Assembly (NCBI RefSeq): GCF_004193775.1
Contig: NC_041019.1
Span: 38,440,620 to 38,504,619, forward strand
Direction of reading: 5' to 3'
Length of the DNA: 64,000 bases
Source: Glycine soja
Taxonomy: Eukaryota; Streptophyta; Magnoliopsida; Fabales; Fabaceae
How positions within the stretch are numbered: the stretch's first letter is position 1; each line of letters opens with the position of its first letter. The translations under genes were made by a program, and so were the position numbers. Shown here piece after piece: positions 11,851 through 22,006 of the stretch. Below the pieces are notes generated by a model. That model was not told the DNA's origin. It searched no databases and saw only the letters and a list, made by a program, of their open reading frames with translations.

Positions 11851-13003
11851 AAGGTTGGTAGTCGGTTTCCTCCTGAGTGGAAATATCTTGTACAAGAGAA
11901 ACCATGACATGGTGTTGCTCCGATGTGTGGATGCAAGAGAGGCTGAACAAATGCTGGTGGAGGTGCATGAGGGATCCTTTGGTACGCATGCCAATGGTCA
12001 TGCCATGGCCTGAAAGATTCTGAGGGCGGGGTATTACTGGCTCACTATGGAGAACGATTTTTGCATTCATGTGAGGAAATGCCATAAGTGCCAAACTTTC
12101 ACTGATAATGTTAATGCTCCACCTATACCATTGAACGTCTTGGCAGCACCTTGGTCATTTTCAATGTGGGGGCATAGACGTGATCGGGGCCATTGAACCC
12201 AAGGCTTCAAACGGGCATCACTTCATTTTAGTCGCCATTGACTACTTCACCAAATGGGTGGAAGCAGCTTCATATGCTAGTGTGACTAGAAATGTGGTTG
12301 TTAGATTCATTAAGGAGATAATCTGCAGATATGGGTTGCCCAGGAAGATCATCACCGATAATGCCGCCAATTTAAACAACAAGATGATGAAGGAAATATG
12401 TGAGGATTTCAAAATCCAACACCTTATCGGCCAAAGATGAATGGGCCAGTTGAGGCTGCCAATAAAAATATCAAGAAAATCATTCAAAAGATGGCTGTGT
12501 CATACAAGGATTGGCACGAGATGCTCCCATTTGCATTGCATGGTTATCAAACTTTTGTGTGCACATCTACTGGGTCAACCCCTTTCTCTTTGGGGTACGG
12601 GATGAAGGTTGTGCTCCCGTTTGAGGTGGAGGTTCCTTCTTTGAGAATCCTAGCAGAGTCAGGATTGGAAGAATCAGAGTGGGCCCAGGCACGCTTTGAT
12701 CAATTAAATCTTATTGAAGGTAAGAGATTGACCGCCATGAGCCATGGGCGACTATATCAAAGCAGAGTTAAAAATGATTTCGACAAGAGGGTGCGCTCGC
12801 GTAAGTTTAGCAAGGGGGACCTTGTTCTAAATAAAGTGTCGCAGGTTCAAAAGGATCATAGAGGGAAATGGGCCCCGAACTATGAAGGGTCATTTGTTGT
12901 GAAGAAGGCTTTCTCGAGATGAGTGTTATTGCTTATGAACATGGATGACGAAGAGCTGCCTTCGCCTATGAATTCCGACATCGTCAAGCAATATTACGCG
13001 TGA
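11851..13003 (+). pseudogene. Tat-type Ty3 integrase
   Basis: The HHCC zinc finger is readable (VEVHEGSFGTHANGH near 11,960, CHKCQTF near 12,081). The core shows the first Asp in LVAIDYFTKWVEA (about 12,231), the second in KIITDNAANL (about 12,347; most relatives have DNGTNF here) and the Glu in VEAANKNIKKII (about 12,448). A stop at 12,438 splits the core. The C-terminal part has KGDLVLNKV and ends DIVKQYYA with TGA at 13,001-13,003, a natural end for this family. Confidence 0.85.
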
Positions 13004-13876
13004 TGCTTAGGGCAATTCAAAGACTCAATTTTTGGGCCTCCTCAAGGACTCATTTGGATCTCTGAGTCTTAAATTTTTTGTAAACCATAAATCGCAACAT
13101 TAATAAATACGGATTAATGATTCGCATCTCTCCCTCCAGTGTTGTGTCCTTTACATTTTATTATCTTTAAGAACATATGCTCTCGTTCTTGCTCACTCAT
13201 TCCGGAGCCATTAGGCACGTTCAGCAGGGGTTTTGTAAGCGTTAAGTAAAATTGAACACGACAACACCTGTTTAATTATTACATTTAACGTTCGATCATA
13301 AACATGCATGCATCTGCATCTTATCATCAAGGGATCCTACAAATTGGAAATGAATAAATAGTCATTTTGGGTGATGGTCAGTACCACACCAACTTGGGTA
13401 AGCCTAGGGGCAAGTGGAAAGGTGACACAAGTATCTTGTCAAAGCATTAGGGCAGATACTAACAGGTGCTAGGCCCAGGATCAGATCGATCACCACCTAG
13501 CGTCCGACTAAAGACGTTAAAAAAACGTTCCTAGGAGGCAACTTAGTATCTCTAACTTTGCTCTTTAATTTCATGTTTCATACTTATTCATTTTTCTTGA
13601 ATTATTTCATACATAATTAATGAGGTTTAAAAGGAGAATATATATAACAAAAACTTTGCAAAAAAAAATTTCAACTCGCCTGGGCGAGCATGGTCTGACG
13701 AAAAAAATAAAGGGGGAGGGGTGAAGCCAAATTTCACCCCATCTTCCCCCATTTTCTTCCAAACTCACCAAAGGCTCCCTAAGACCTACGAGAACCACCA
13801 TTTTTGCACCAACTTCAAGCTTTTGTTGTGCATTTGTCTCAATTATTCTTGCTTTCCATTCATCCCACTCAAGCAA
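13004..13876 (+). other. Ty3 element spacer between pol and extra ORF
   Basis: No gene is visible. It includes an AT-rich post-pol segment, a stretch with GATCCTAC and GGTCAGTACC-type phrases, and near 13,675 the motif CTCGCCTGGGCGAG, which resembles the inverted motif in the 5' LTR. The leader for the next ORF begins about 13,720. Confidence 0.45.
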
Positions 13877-14795
13877 ATGGCTCCAAAGAAGCTTCTTACT
13901 AAAAAGGCTAGAAGACCACCGCAGGGGAGGGATCCATTGTAGCCCCATAAGCGGAGATTGAATTTGATGGACATCATTTTTGAAGCAAGGAACATCAGCG
14001 CTGCTTTGAAGCGATCAAGGGTTTGTCTTTCCTCAAAGAGAGACGGGTCCAACTAAGAGAAGGGGAGTACACAGAATTCCAGGCGGAGGTTGCCAAGTGG
14101 CAATGGACCTAGCTGACAGAGCCCATGGCTAAGTACAACCCTGAGATAGTCATGGAATTCTATGCAGATGCCTGGCCCACTAAGAAGGAGTCATGGATAA
14201 GCGCTCCTGGGTGCAGGGCCAATGGATCCCCTATGATGAAGATGCTATCAAGCAGTTCCTTGGGCATCCGTTGGTCAAAGAGGAGGGGCAGCAATGTGAG
14301 TACAGCGAGAAAAGAAGATAGGTCTCAGGATTTGATGAGGAGGCTATTGGCCAGCTACTATGCTCCCTGGGACAAGACTTTGCACGAAGCGTGACAGGAA
14401 GGCAGGTGCGAATCATGCGCACTAGCATGACAACTTTGACACAGGTCTGGATGACGCTTCTCCTCAGCAACATCCTTCCCAGCGACCATAATTTTGATCT
14501 CCCATTGCCTAAATGCCAGCTGGTCTATGCTATCCAAACCCATATCAGTGTTCATGTAGCCTAACTTATCTTAGATGCCATTTACCAATTTGTAGGTATC
14601 ACACCTCCAAGACACCCAGTGGACCCAGAAAAGTCCAACAGAGCACTGAGATTTTCAGCTCTGATCACAGGTCTATGCCAGTTCTATGGGGTGTCGATTA
14701 TGCCCCCAAAGCTCATCGGACCTCCCATTAATAGGTCTTTCATTGAGAAGTACTGCATGCCAAGGCAGGCACAACAGCCGGGGCAGGACCAGTAA
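13877..14795 (+). pseudogene. Extra ORF of Ty3 element, plant transposon protein type
   Basis: It starts ATGGCTCCAAAGAAG and reads in broken frames: MAPKKLL, then MAKYNPEIVMEFYADAWPT (from 14,125), SVTGRQVRIMRTSMTTLTQV (about 14,391), ILPSDHNFDLPLPKCQLVYA (about 14,472), LITGLCQFYGV and FIEKYCMPRQAQQPG. This resembles the widespread legume protein annotated as putative plant transposon protein (Transposase_32-like). Its function is unknown. At least three frameshifts and several stops (TAG at 13,940, TAG at 14,110) disable it. Confidence 0.65.
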
Positions 14796-15480
14796 CAGTA
14801 ACAACAATCTTTTATGTTGAGTGTCCGCATGGGTATGTTTTGCGATTGATTTTGCATGAATTTCTAGTTATCATGATATGTGATTCATGGGGATGATCTG
14901 GGCATTCCTTTCTTTCTAAGCCATTGGCCAAACAACTATCCCAATATACATTATTTTCTGCCATTTGCAAGCCTTTTGAGCCAAGCATTGATTTTTGCCA
15001 GAACCCTAACCTAGGATAGAAGTTTCCAACCTTACCCTAGGATGAGAAAGAAGGCGTATCTTCCAAGGGGGATTTATATCATCTTTTGGTTAGTGATGTT
15101 CATCAAAACAAAAAGAAAAAAAAAACGCATATAAAGAACAAAAACCACAAAGAAAGAAAGAAAAAAGAAGAAAAAAAAAAGAAGAGAAAAAAATCAATCA
15201 ATTAATGATAGAAAAGAGCAAAGGAAAATAAAAAAGGAAAACAAGTTCTTTGGACCAAACAATGGCTGAACTATTTTGAAAAGGCCCATATCTTTTCAAC
15301 TTCCCCCCACGATCTTTTTCCCTCTCCTCACCCTAAACACTTAATTGTCACCATCACCCACCATTACATTTTTTCACGCTCAAACCTTCTACAATCCCTT
15401 CGCATTCTCTCTTAGAAACCTCTCCGCACCCTAACCTTTCTTTTTCTTAGATACCTAGAAATTTCTTAACCCTAAGTCAA
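14796..15480. other. Purine-rich junction, Ty3 to Sirevirus
   Basis: No gene is seen. An A/G-rich tract at about 15,105-15,245 resembles the purine-rich zone before the 3' LTR of such Ty3 elements, but no LTR follows. From about 15,300 the pyrimidine-rich leader of the env-like ORF begins. The breakpoint that deleted the Ty3 3' LTR and the Sirevirus RT/RNase H must lie near 15,250-15,300. Confidence 0.5.
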
Positions 15481-18400
15481 TGGCCAAGAACAGAACCAAC
15501 CCTAAGCCGTCCAAGCCACACCAAACTTCAGGAATAATCCTCCATCTGCATCATCTGAAGAAGGTTCCCCTGTTCAGATTACCAGCACAACACCCGTTAC
15601 CATTCTTGTTGTCGAAGTTATGACGAAAGACAAGGAACCAAGAGTCTGCGTCGGACATTTCTTTGATATCAACTCTCCGAAAAATGCCAACTATGTCATT
15701 AAAGCTCATCTTTTGCTTTGTGGCATCAACCACTTCTTTGAAGACCCTAAAGTGGTAGTTCATGAACTTAACTGTTAGTTTTGGATAACAACAAGAGTTT
15801 ACAAAAATGAAGATGTTTGAGGCTATTTTGTTGGTAAAGTGCTTGGAATACAAGTGAAGCTCTCGATTGAAACTATTGTTCAAGCCATTGGCTACTAGAA
15901 TTGAGGAACCAAGTTCATGAATAGTTGGGGAGATGAACTTGATGATAACATTGGGTACTCTTTATGGGGACTCAACTGGGCTAAGACTCCTAGATGCTAT
16001 GGAACACTGTTGAGCAAGGCAAAAACTTCTAGCAGATAGTCAACAAAGCCATTATTTACAAGGAAGGATCAAAGGACTTCTTGTTCAATGCTCACAAGTT
16101 CATCCTGTATCATCTCATGAAGGGCATTTCCTTTGAATTGCCCCAAATTCTCTTCAATTGCTTTGGTACTAAAGTTATGAATGACAAGAGCATATGGAAG
16201 GATATATACCATAGTGTCATTCTCACTAAGGTATTTGGAATCCATGGAGTGATAAGAGAATTTTTGTATGAAACACCTGTAGATGTGCAAGACAAAATCT
16301 ACCCAAGAGAACATCTCTAAGATGAGACTCCTTAATGATGAATCCTTGCAACAAGTTCCCAATGTGAATGACTCCATACTTGCTGAACTTCAACAAAAGT
16401 TTGGACTTAACACTGGACGAGACGATCAGTTGGACACAGTCTGGGAAAAGGCTACTAAAGAAGAGAGGATGGACAAAGAAGAAGAAGTTGCTCCAGCTAA
16501 GCAAAGGATGAAGAAAAGGATGGACGCAACTCCGTCCAAGGCTGCGCTTCCTCAACAACGTCCACCTCTTACTCTAGTTGCCCCCAAGGCAATAGGTGTA
16601 GTGGCAAATGTCTCCAAGAGGCCTGCAACTGAGAAGCAACAACAACCTTCTCCCTCTACCAAAGGAAAAGATTAGAAGCCATAACAAAAGCCTTCATCCA
16701 CTACCCATCACCTAAGGGAACTCAATGAGACTGAGAGTGAGGATGATAGTCCCTTGATCTTTAGAAGGAGAAAAGTTGCACCACCTTCGGATAAGACCTT
16801 TGTGCCTTAAACAAAGAAGGTGAAACAAATTCAATAGGCTCCTTCTCTTTCTATTCACACTCATTCAAGCAAACATGAAAGAGAGAAGCTCAATGACCTA
16901 AGCATCCAGAGGGTGAACAATCCTTCGTTCAATATAATGTTGCTGATGACCCCTCCTCCAGCTGATGTTCAACTAGCTCGTCAACAAACTTCAACTATTC
17001 AATAATTTGAAAGAAGCCTTTGATGAACTAAGACAATCTGCCCCAAGAAGAAGAAATGAACTAAGTGCACTGTTGATATGGACAATGAAGTTCAACATGA
17101 AAATTTTGAAGCACCTCCATATCGTATCCACCTTGACCACTTTCAACATTAAGGACCTCCGACTAGAGACCTCAATCTCTCTGATGAAGACCTCGCAAGG
17201 TTGTGATTCCCTGTCGCCTTTCTGTCTGAGAATGCTTACAACATTCAAAGAAGAATGGAAGCACAATTCCAACCTCTGATTGATTGGACGATGTTCCCTC
17301 TTAAAGTCGAAGAAGAGGAAGTTACATGTCCCTCGTCCAAGAACCAATAGCCTTTATGTTGCGTCCAAGGCTTTTGAAAAGGATTCACCAAAAGGGATCA
17401 AAGTTCTTCCCCCTCCAAAGTGGAAGCGACTTCACCTTAAAGCATCCAATCCTTCATCTCTAGCGGCACAACACCAGAATGTCTACAAAATCAATTATGG
17501 AGCTTGCAGACAAAAGGTTAGCTATGACAAGAACACCATTAGTTGGATTTTCCAAATCGATTCTCAAGAGATTGATCCTTCTTCTGATGATTTCTTGTCT
17601 CCTTTCCTGAGTCCACAACATGTCCAACTCTTTACTCCAATGTCTAAGTTTGTTCCCTTAGATTTTGGACATCAAGCCCTCTCCCCGATGAAGGATGATG
17701 TACATTACATTAGTGTGATGATGATGCAATATGGATTGACAAATCAATGGCCAAGCTATTCTCCAGGTCTACATATCCAACAAATAACTTCTATCAAATT
17801 CATGTCTGATAAAATAGATCCAAGACTGCCACCCTTGGACCTACGAAAGAAGAAAAACAAAGTTCCTCCCCACAACAAGTCAATGCCTAATCCAGGCCTA
17901 AAAGACAACTCAGTTTTGCTTCTAATTCCTTATGATTTGAGTCAGCACTTGACAAAGGATGAAAATCAGAAACTTGTTGCATTAAATCTAGGAGTTAAGT
18001 TTGATCAGAATGATGCCATGCTCTTTTACTATAAATACATGTATAAGAACTCTCGCCTTGCATCCATCTCTGACTGTGATAAGGAAGACAACTCCTACCA
18101 CAAGCGCATGGTACATATATTGTGTTCAACCAAGATATACTCCTTCGAAAATGGGCAGATGTGTTTCCTAAGGCAAGAAGGAGATAATGAGTTTTATCAA
18201 TGTCTAATTCATGATACTCTTCACTCTCAATTTGTCTTCAACTTGCATAAGTATCCTGAAGATGCAATGAGAAAAGCCATCGTCACTGCCTGGGCAAGGT
18301 TTCTCGCGATCAAGGAGCTTCTATACTCTTCTAATCAGAATCCTTGGGTTCCAGGTCAAGGAATGACAGCTGAACTCCAAAGGAAACAAGACAAGTTGAA

Positions 18401-19037
18401 TTGCAGTTAATGGAAATTCAGAAAGAAGTTGAAGCAAACAACAACAAGAGAAGCGTGAATTTGAAGATTTGTTCAACAATCTTCATGCACATCTTGGACC
18501 TTAAGTAGATGTTGTTGAACCTCATCTGTTTGAAGTTACTTCACAACCTCCACAAGTTGTTGAAGATACCTTAGCCACCGTTAGCATTTCTAGTACTCCT
18601 TTGACCACCATTGCTCTAAGTGATGTGTCTAAAGAAAGGATTCAAGAACTATTGTGCCTTCAGCAGGCCAACTTGGAAGAGACTATGGAAAAAAAATCAT
18701 TGTTGAACGCATAGAGACCAACTTGTTGATCAAGAACGCTTTGAAGTCTTCACTCAAATCCTTTAACAATTTTGTTCTCTACAACATGAATTTGATGATG
18801 CAACAAAGGCTGCCTCCATTTGTTCAACACCAATATGCACCCATACCTCAACCACCTCCACCACCACCAACCACTATTGTGCAACTTCACCCTGAGGTTC
18901 TTACAACAATGGTTCCTGCTTTAGAGGCTGCCATACTTGATGATCCCATGCCTGCTTTAGAGTCTAGTTATGTCCAAGTCACATTGGACCGTACCAAATC
19001 GTTAAGTCCCTATGGTTTTGATGTTAACAATGTATAA
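15481..19037 (+). pseudogene. Sirevirus env-like ORF, decayed
   Basis: A long third ORF between pol and the 3' LTR is the mark of SIRE1-like Sireviruses, where it is called env-like although its function is unproven. The start is ATGGCCAAGAACAGAACC at 15,481. Open pieces follow at 16,283-16,675 (lysine/glutamate rich, then proline/glutamine rich), 17,280-18,410 (376 residues, longest in the window) and 18,654-19,037. A helical, glutamine- and glutamate-rich stretch near 18,360-18,480 could be a coiled coil. A polyproline run (PIPQPPPPPP) lies near 18,842. No convincing signal peptide or membrane segment is seen. Frameshifts and stops between pieces indicate inactivity. Confidence 0.7.
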
Positions 19038-20254
19038 ATTTTATGTGTTAACCTTTCATTCTTAAGCTACAAGTTTGTTTATCTCTATGAGATACAAGCA
19101 AAAAGCATGAAGAGAAAGGCTTTGGACGATAGCCGAAGTATCAGTCATTAGACAATGTTGCCTCAACGTCCATCCCAAGAAGGCAAGTGCTTTAGCACTT
19201 GGCTCATAGTCCAAAGGCAATGAAACTGTTACTCAATCCTCAAGAATTGAGAGTTATCATTAGAAAGTAATATTCATGGTTCAGTAAGCAATACATGCCA
19301 TATTGCACAGGAGGGAAGTTTTGAATTGTCTTGTCTTGACATTCTTTATTCCTTTTGTCTTGTGCTATTAACGTTGTATTTGAATTGTACACTAAAAGTC
19401 AGCTCCGAGCACAAGGCGACACTGACAAGATGTATTTCTCTGAAGATAAGTTGTAGAAGATGTTTGTGGTCCTCACACTCTCTCTCTGCATAGTAACATG
19501 CCACGTGTAAAGCGTCCAAGCTGTTAAGGCAACAACTAGTTGGGATCTCTCAACAAATTGAAGCTCTGGAGTCTATATAAAGCTTGAAGATGTCCGTAAT
19601 GAAGTTGTAGAATCACTCAAGAATCATCTGAGTCAAAACAAACAAAGTGTTGCAACACTGTCAGTTTAGTTGGACAAAAGAAACTTGAGCAAATTGAGTG
19701 AACCTTAGCTCTACTAAGTTAGCAAGTTTCCATTGTATTTGAGCTTACTGTGTAAACACTCTTTGAGTGATTAGAATACATATTCTACCAAACATTTATT
19801 GTTTGTGAAAGTCAAGAGTGGCTTCGTGACAAAAAATACTTAGGTCTTAATCTTAGGGGGAGATTAAAGGTAGTGTCAGAAGTGGCCTAGAGAATACTTA
19901 TTGTAGCTAGAAGTGGCATAGAGAATACTTGGTTGTCATCAAAGTTTTGATTAGTGAAACCCTTTAAGTTTTGAAGGAACTAGACATAGCCCAAGAGTTG
20001 GGGTGAATCAGTATAAAACCTCTGTGTTTTCTTTAGTGCTTCTATATAACTAGTTCCTTTTTAGAGTTTACCTCTACACTATTGTGTCCAAGTTTTGTGA
20101 ACTAGTTTTTTAAACGCAAAGTGATTTTGAATCCCTTGGACGAAACCCACCGTCCATTGATATCTGTTTGGGAAAAGCTTTCAAACTTTTCGAAAGGCAA
20201 AGTTTTTATCCGTCACATTATTCAACCCCCCTTTAGTGTGTTTGAGGTACTTTA
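19031..20254 (+). repeat. Sirevirus 3' LTR, full length
   Basis: This block pairs with the 5' LTR at 46-745 and keeps the 513 bp missing there. The left edge is set at TGTATAAATTTTATG, where similarity to the 5' copy starts. The right edge (GGTACTTTA) aligns with the base before the primer site in the 5' copy. It holds TATATAAAG at 19,574 and a pyrimidine-rich end (CAACCCCCC). The stop codon of the env-like frame falls just inside. A purine tract at about 19,855 (AGGGGGAGA) made a shorter LTR possible, but the TATA box and the shared upstream 300 bp favour the long one. Confidence 0.75.
19574..19582 (+). promoter_or_regulatory. TATA box of Sirevirus LTR
   Basis: TATATAAAG lies about 540 bases into the 3' LTR, with a typical leader after it. 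The 5' LTR has lost this site, so only the 3' copy could drive transcription, outward into flanking DNA toward the hAT element and the RIN4-like gene. Confidence 0.55.
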
Positions 20255-20719
20255 TCTTCTCTGCCAAATCTTTTTTATTTTTTTTTATTTTCTCATATCT
20301 GATTTGAGCTTTTATTGTTAGATCTAGAAGCTGTTGACTAGTGACAATTGTAGCACCGAAAGATGATGATGTCGTATGAGATTGGGAAGCTGTTGTATGG
20401 CAACAACAATTCCACGACCTCGCGATGACAAAGACTTCACAATTGAACATGTTGCACCTCCTTTCATCACTTTCCCACAATAACATTTCTCATTGTGCGT
20501 TGTGGTCAAACTAGTCACATGAGACGAAATGGGAGGCATGTTGTGGCATTGTCGTCGTTGCGGCTCGCTATAGTAGCATGGGAGAGAGATCGATATCGAG
20601 AGAGATAGCGAGACATCAAAGGAGCGAAGTCAGAGAAGTCGTACACTGCGGAGAAGAAAGAGGTCACGAAGTGGATCTAGTTGTGCAGAAAGATGAGTGG
20701 ATTTGGAAAGGTTAATGAT
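20255..20719. other. Intergenic stretch, nothing recognised
   Basis: T-rich sequence just after the Sirevirus, then GC-richer DNA with GAGAGAGA runs near 20,580-20,610. Minus-strand open frames here are short and show no family signature beyond a weak CYCGK motif. No target duplication matching the left side of the Sirevirus was found. Confidence 0.4.
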
Positions 20720-21461
20720 AGGAGTGTAAGCGAGTGCAAGTCAACCGTGAATCCGGATTGACCTAAATCAATCAAGCGAACACAAGTTTGGGTTGAGTAA
20801 TTTTTGTGTTTGGTTAAACCCAAACCGAACCAATCAAACTCATTGAGTTTTGGGTTGGGTCACGAGTTTTAATATTTGAACCCATTGACCCATTAACCCA
20901 ACCCATTGACCCGTTAATTTCTATTAAATTATTATTATCATCATCAATATATGTAATATATAATATATTTTTTTAAATCAAATATTATTGACTATTAATT
21001 ACATAGAATTATCAACCTGAATTGAGTAAGCATCAATGCATCTTTAACCTTTAGAATGAAAGCGACAATGATTTATTGATTGAAATCACTTCAAATGGTT
21101 TCTAAAAATATTTTGAATCTATTTACAAAGAGTAAGTCTCGTAATGTTTCATTAGTTTTAGTAGAAAAAGATGTTTGAAACCAAAATTTTTATTTTAATA
21201 AAAAACTAATAAGAAACAATATGTCTGATTTATTTAATAAAAAAATTAGCTTATAAAAAAATAGTGTTTTAAAAAGAACAAATAAAATTAAATATTTTAA
21301 CCCGTTGAGCCAACCCAACCCAACCCGTTTAAAAACAAGTTGGTTTGGGTTGAGTTTCATTTTTTCTTAGAAAATCAATCCAAATAAATCCGTTCAAATT
21401 TGATGAGTAGAGTCATGGGTTTGATCAAATCCAGTCCAAATCGACTCGGTTACACCATTCC
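20720..21461. mobile_element. hAT-like non-autonomous element with 8-bp target duplication
   Basis: The ends are imperfect inverted repeats: GGAGTGTAAGCGAGT at the left, and at the right the complement of GGTGTAACCGAGT. They are flanked by TTAATGAT (20,712-20,719) and TTAATGAC (21,462-21,469), matching at 7 of 8 bases, the duplication size of hAT elements. Subterminal zones carry many short GGGTTGGGTT / AACCCAACCC repeats on opposite strands, so the ends could pair. It encodes no transposase. It lies about 0.5 kb upstream of the RIN4-like gene. Confidence 0.6.
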
Positions 21462-21820
21462 TTAATGACAAAAAAAAGAGGACTCAAATTAAAAAAATAA
21501 ATAAACTTTCAATAACTGTTTATTGTTTTAAAAATATATTTTTTAATATTTTCTTCCGGTTTGAAACCTCCTATTACCAGTTATTTTCAACGTTTCCACA
21601 GGTGGTCCACTTTGCTACTCCACCGTAGCCACGTCCATCAAAGGGAGGGTAAAATAGCGGTTTAGGCAAAAATAAAAAATAACAATGTGAAGGGTGTGAC
21701 TGTAGAAGGAGAAGGACTTTGAAGCAGAAGAAACATAGAATTTACTGAGAAAAAGAAAATGGTCAAACATTACCGGTGGCCCCGGTCAGTGGTTCATAAA
21801 CCTTTCTCTAAGCTTCCTTT

Positions 21821-21852
<32 letters not shown>

Positions 21853-21869
21853 TCACACACACACACACT
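21821..21869 (+). repeat. TC/AC compound microsatellite
   Basis: A run of TC dinucleotides is followed directly by AC dinucleotides, broken once by CTCACAC. It lies 140-190 bases upstream of the RIN4-like start codon, in the likely 5' UTR or core promoter. TC-rich tracts are common at plant transcription starts. Confidence 0.8.
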
Positions 21870-22006
21870 GGGTCTTTGCATTCTGTGGAAGAGCTTGTTG
21901 GGTTCTCTCAGCTTTCACCTTTCCAGGCTCGGATCCAAAGAAAAATCTCAACTTTCTTCAACAATTCATCTCCACAATTTCTGGGTAGTGGCTTTTTTTA
22001 GCAGGA

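Noticed and set aside
19874..20254. A shorter 381-bp Sirevirus LTR starting after AGGGGGAGATTAAAGG
   Set aside because: Similarity between the two copies extends 300 bp further upstream, and the TATA box lies in the extra part. The long LTR with a deletion in the 5' copy explains everything.
20324..20539. Minus-strand frame with CYCGK, possibly a GRF zinc finger
   Set aside because: Only the first cysteine pair fits; the conserved TS-T and NPGRxF parts are missing.
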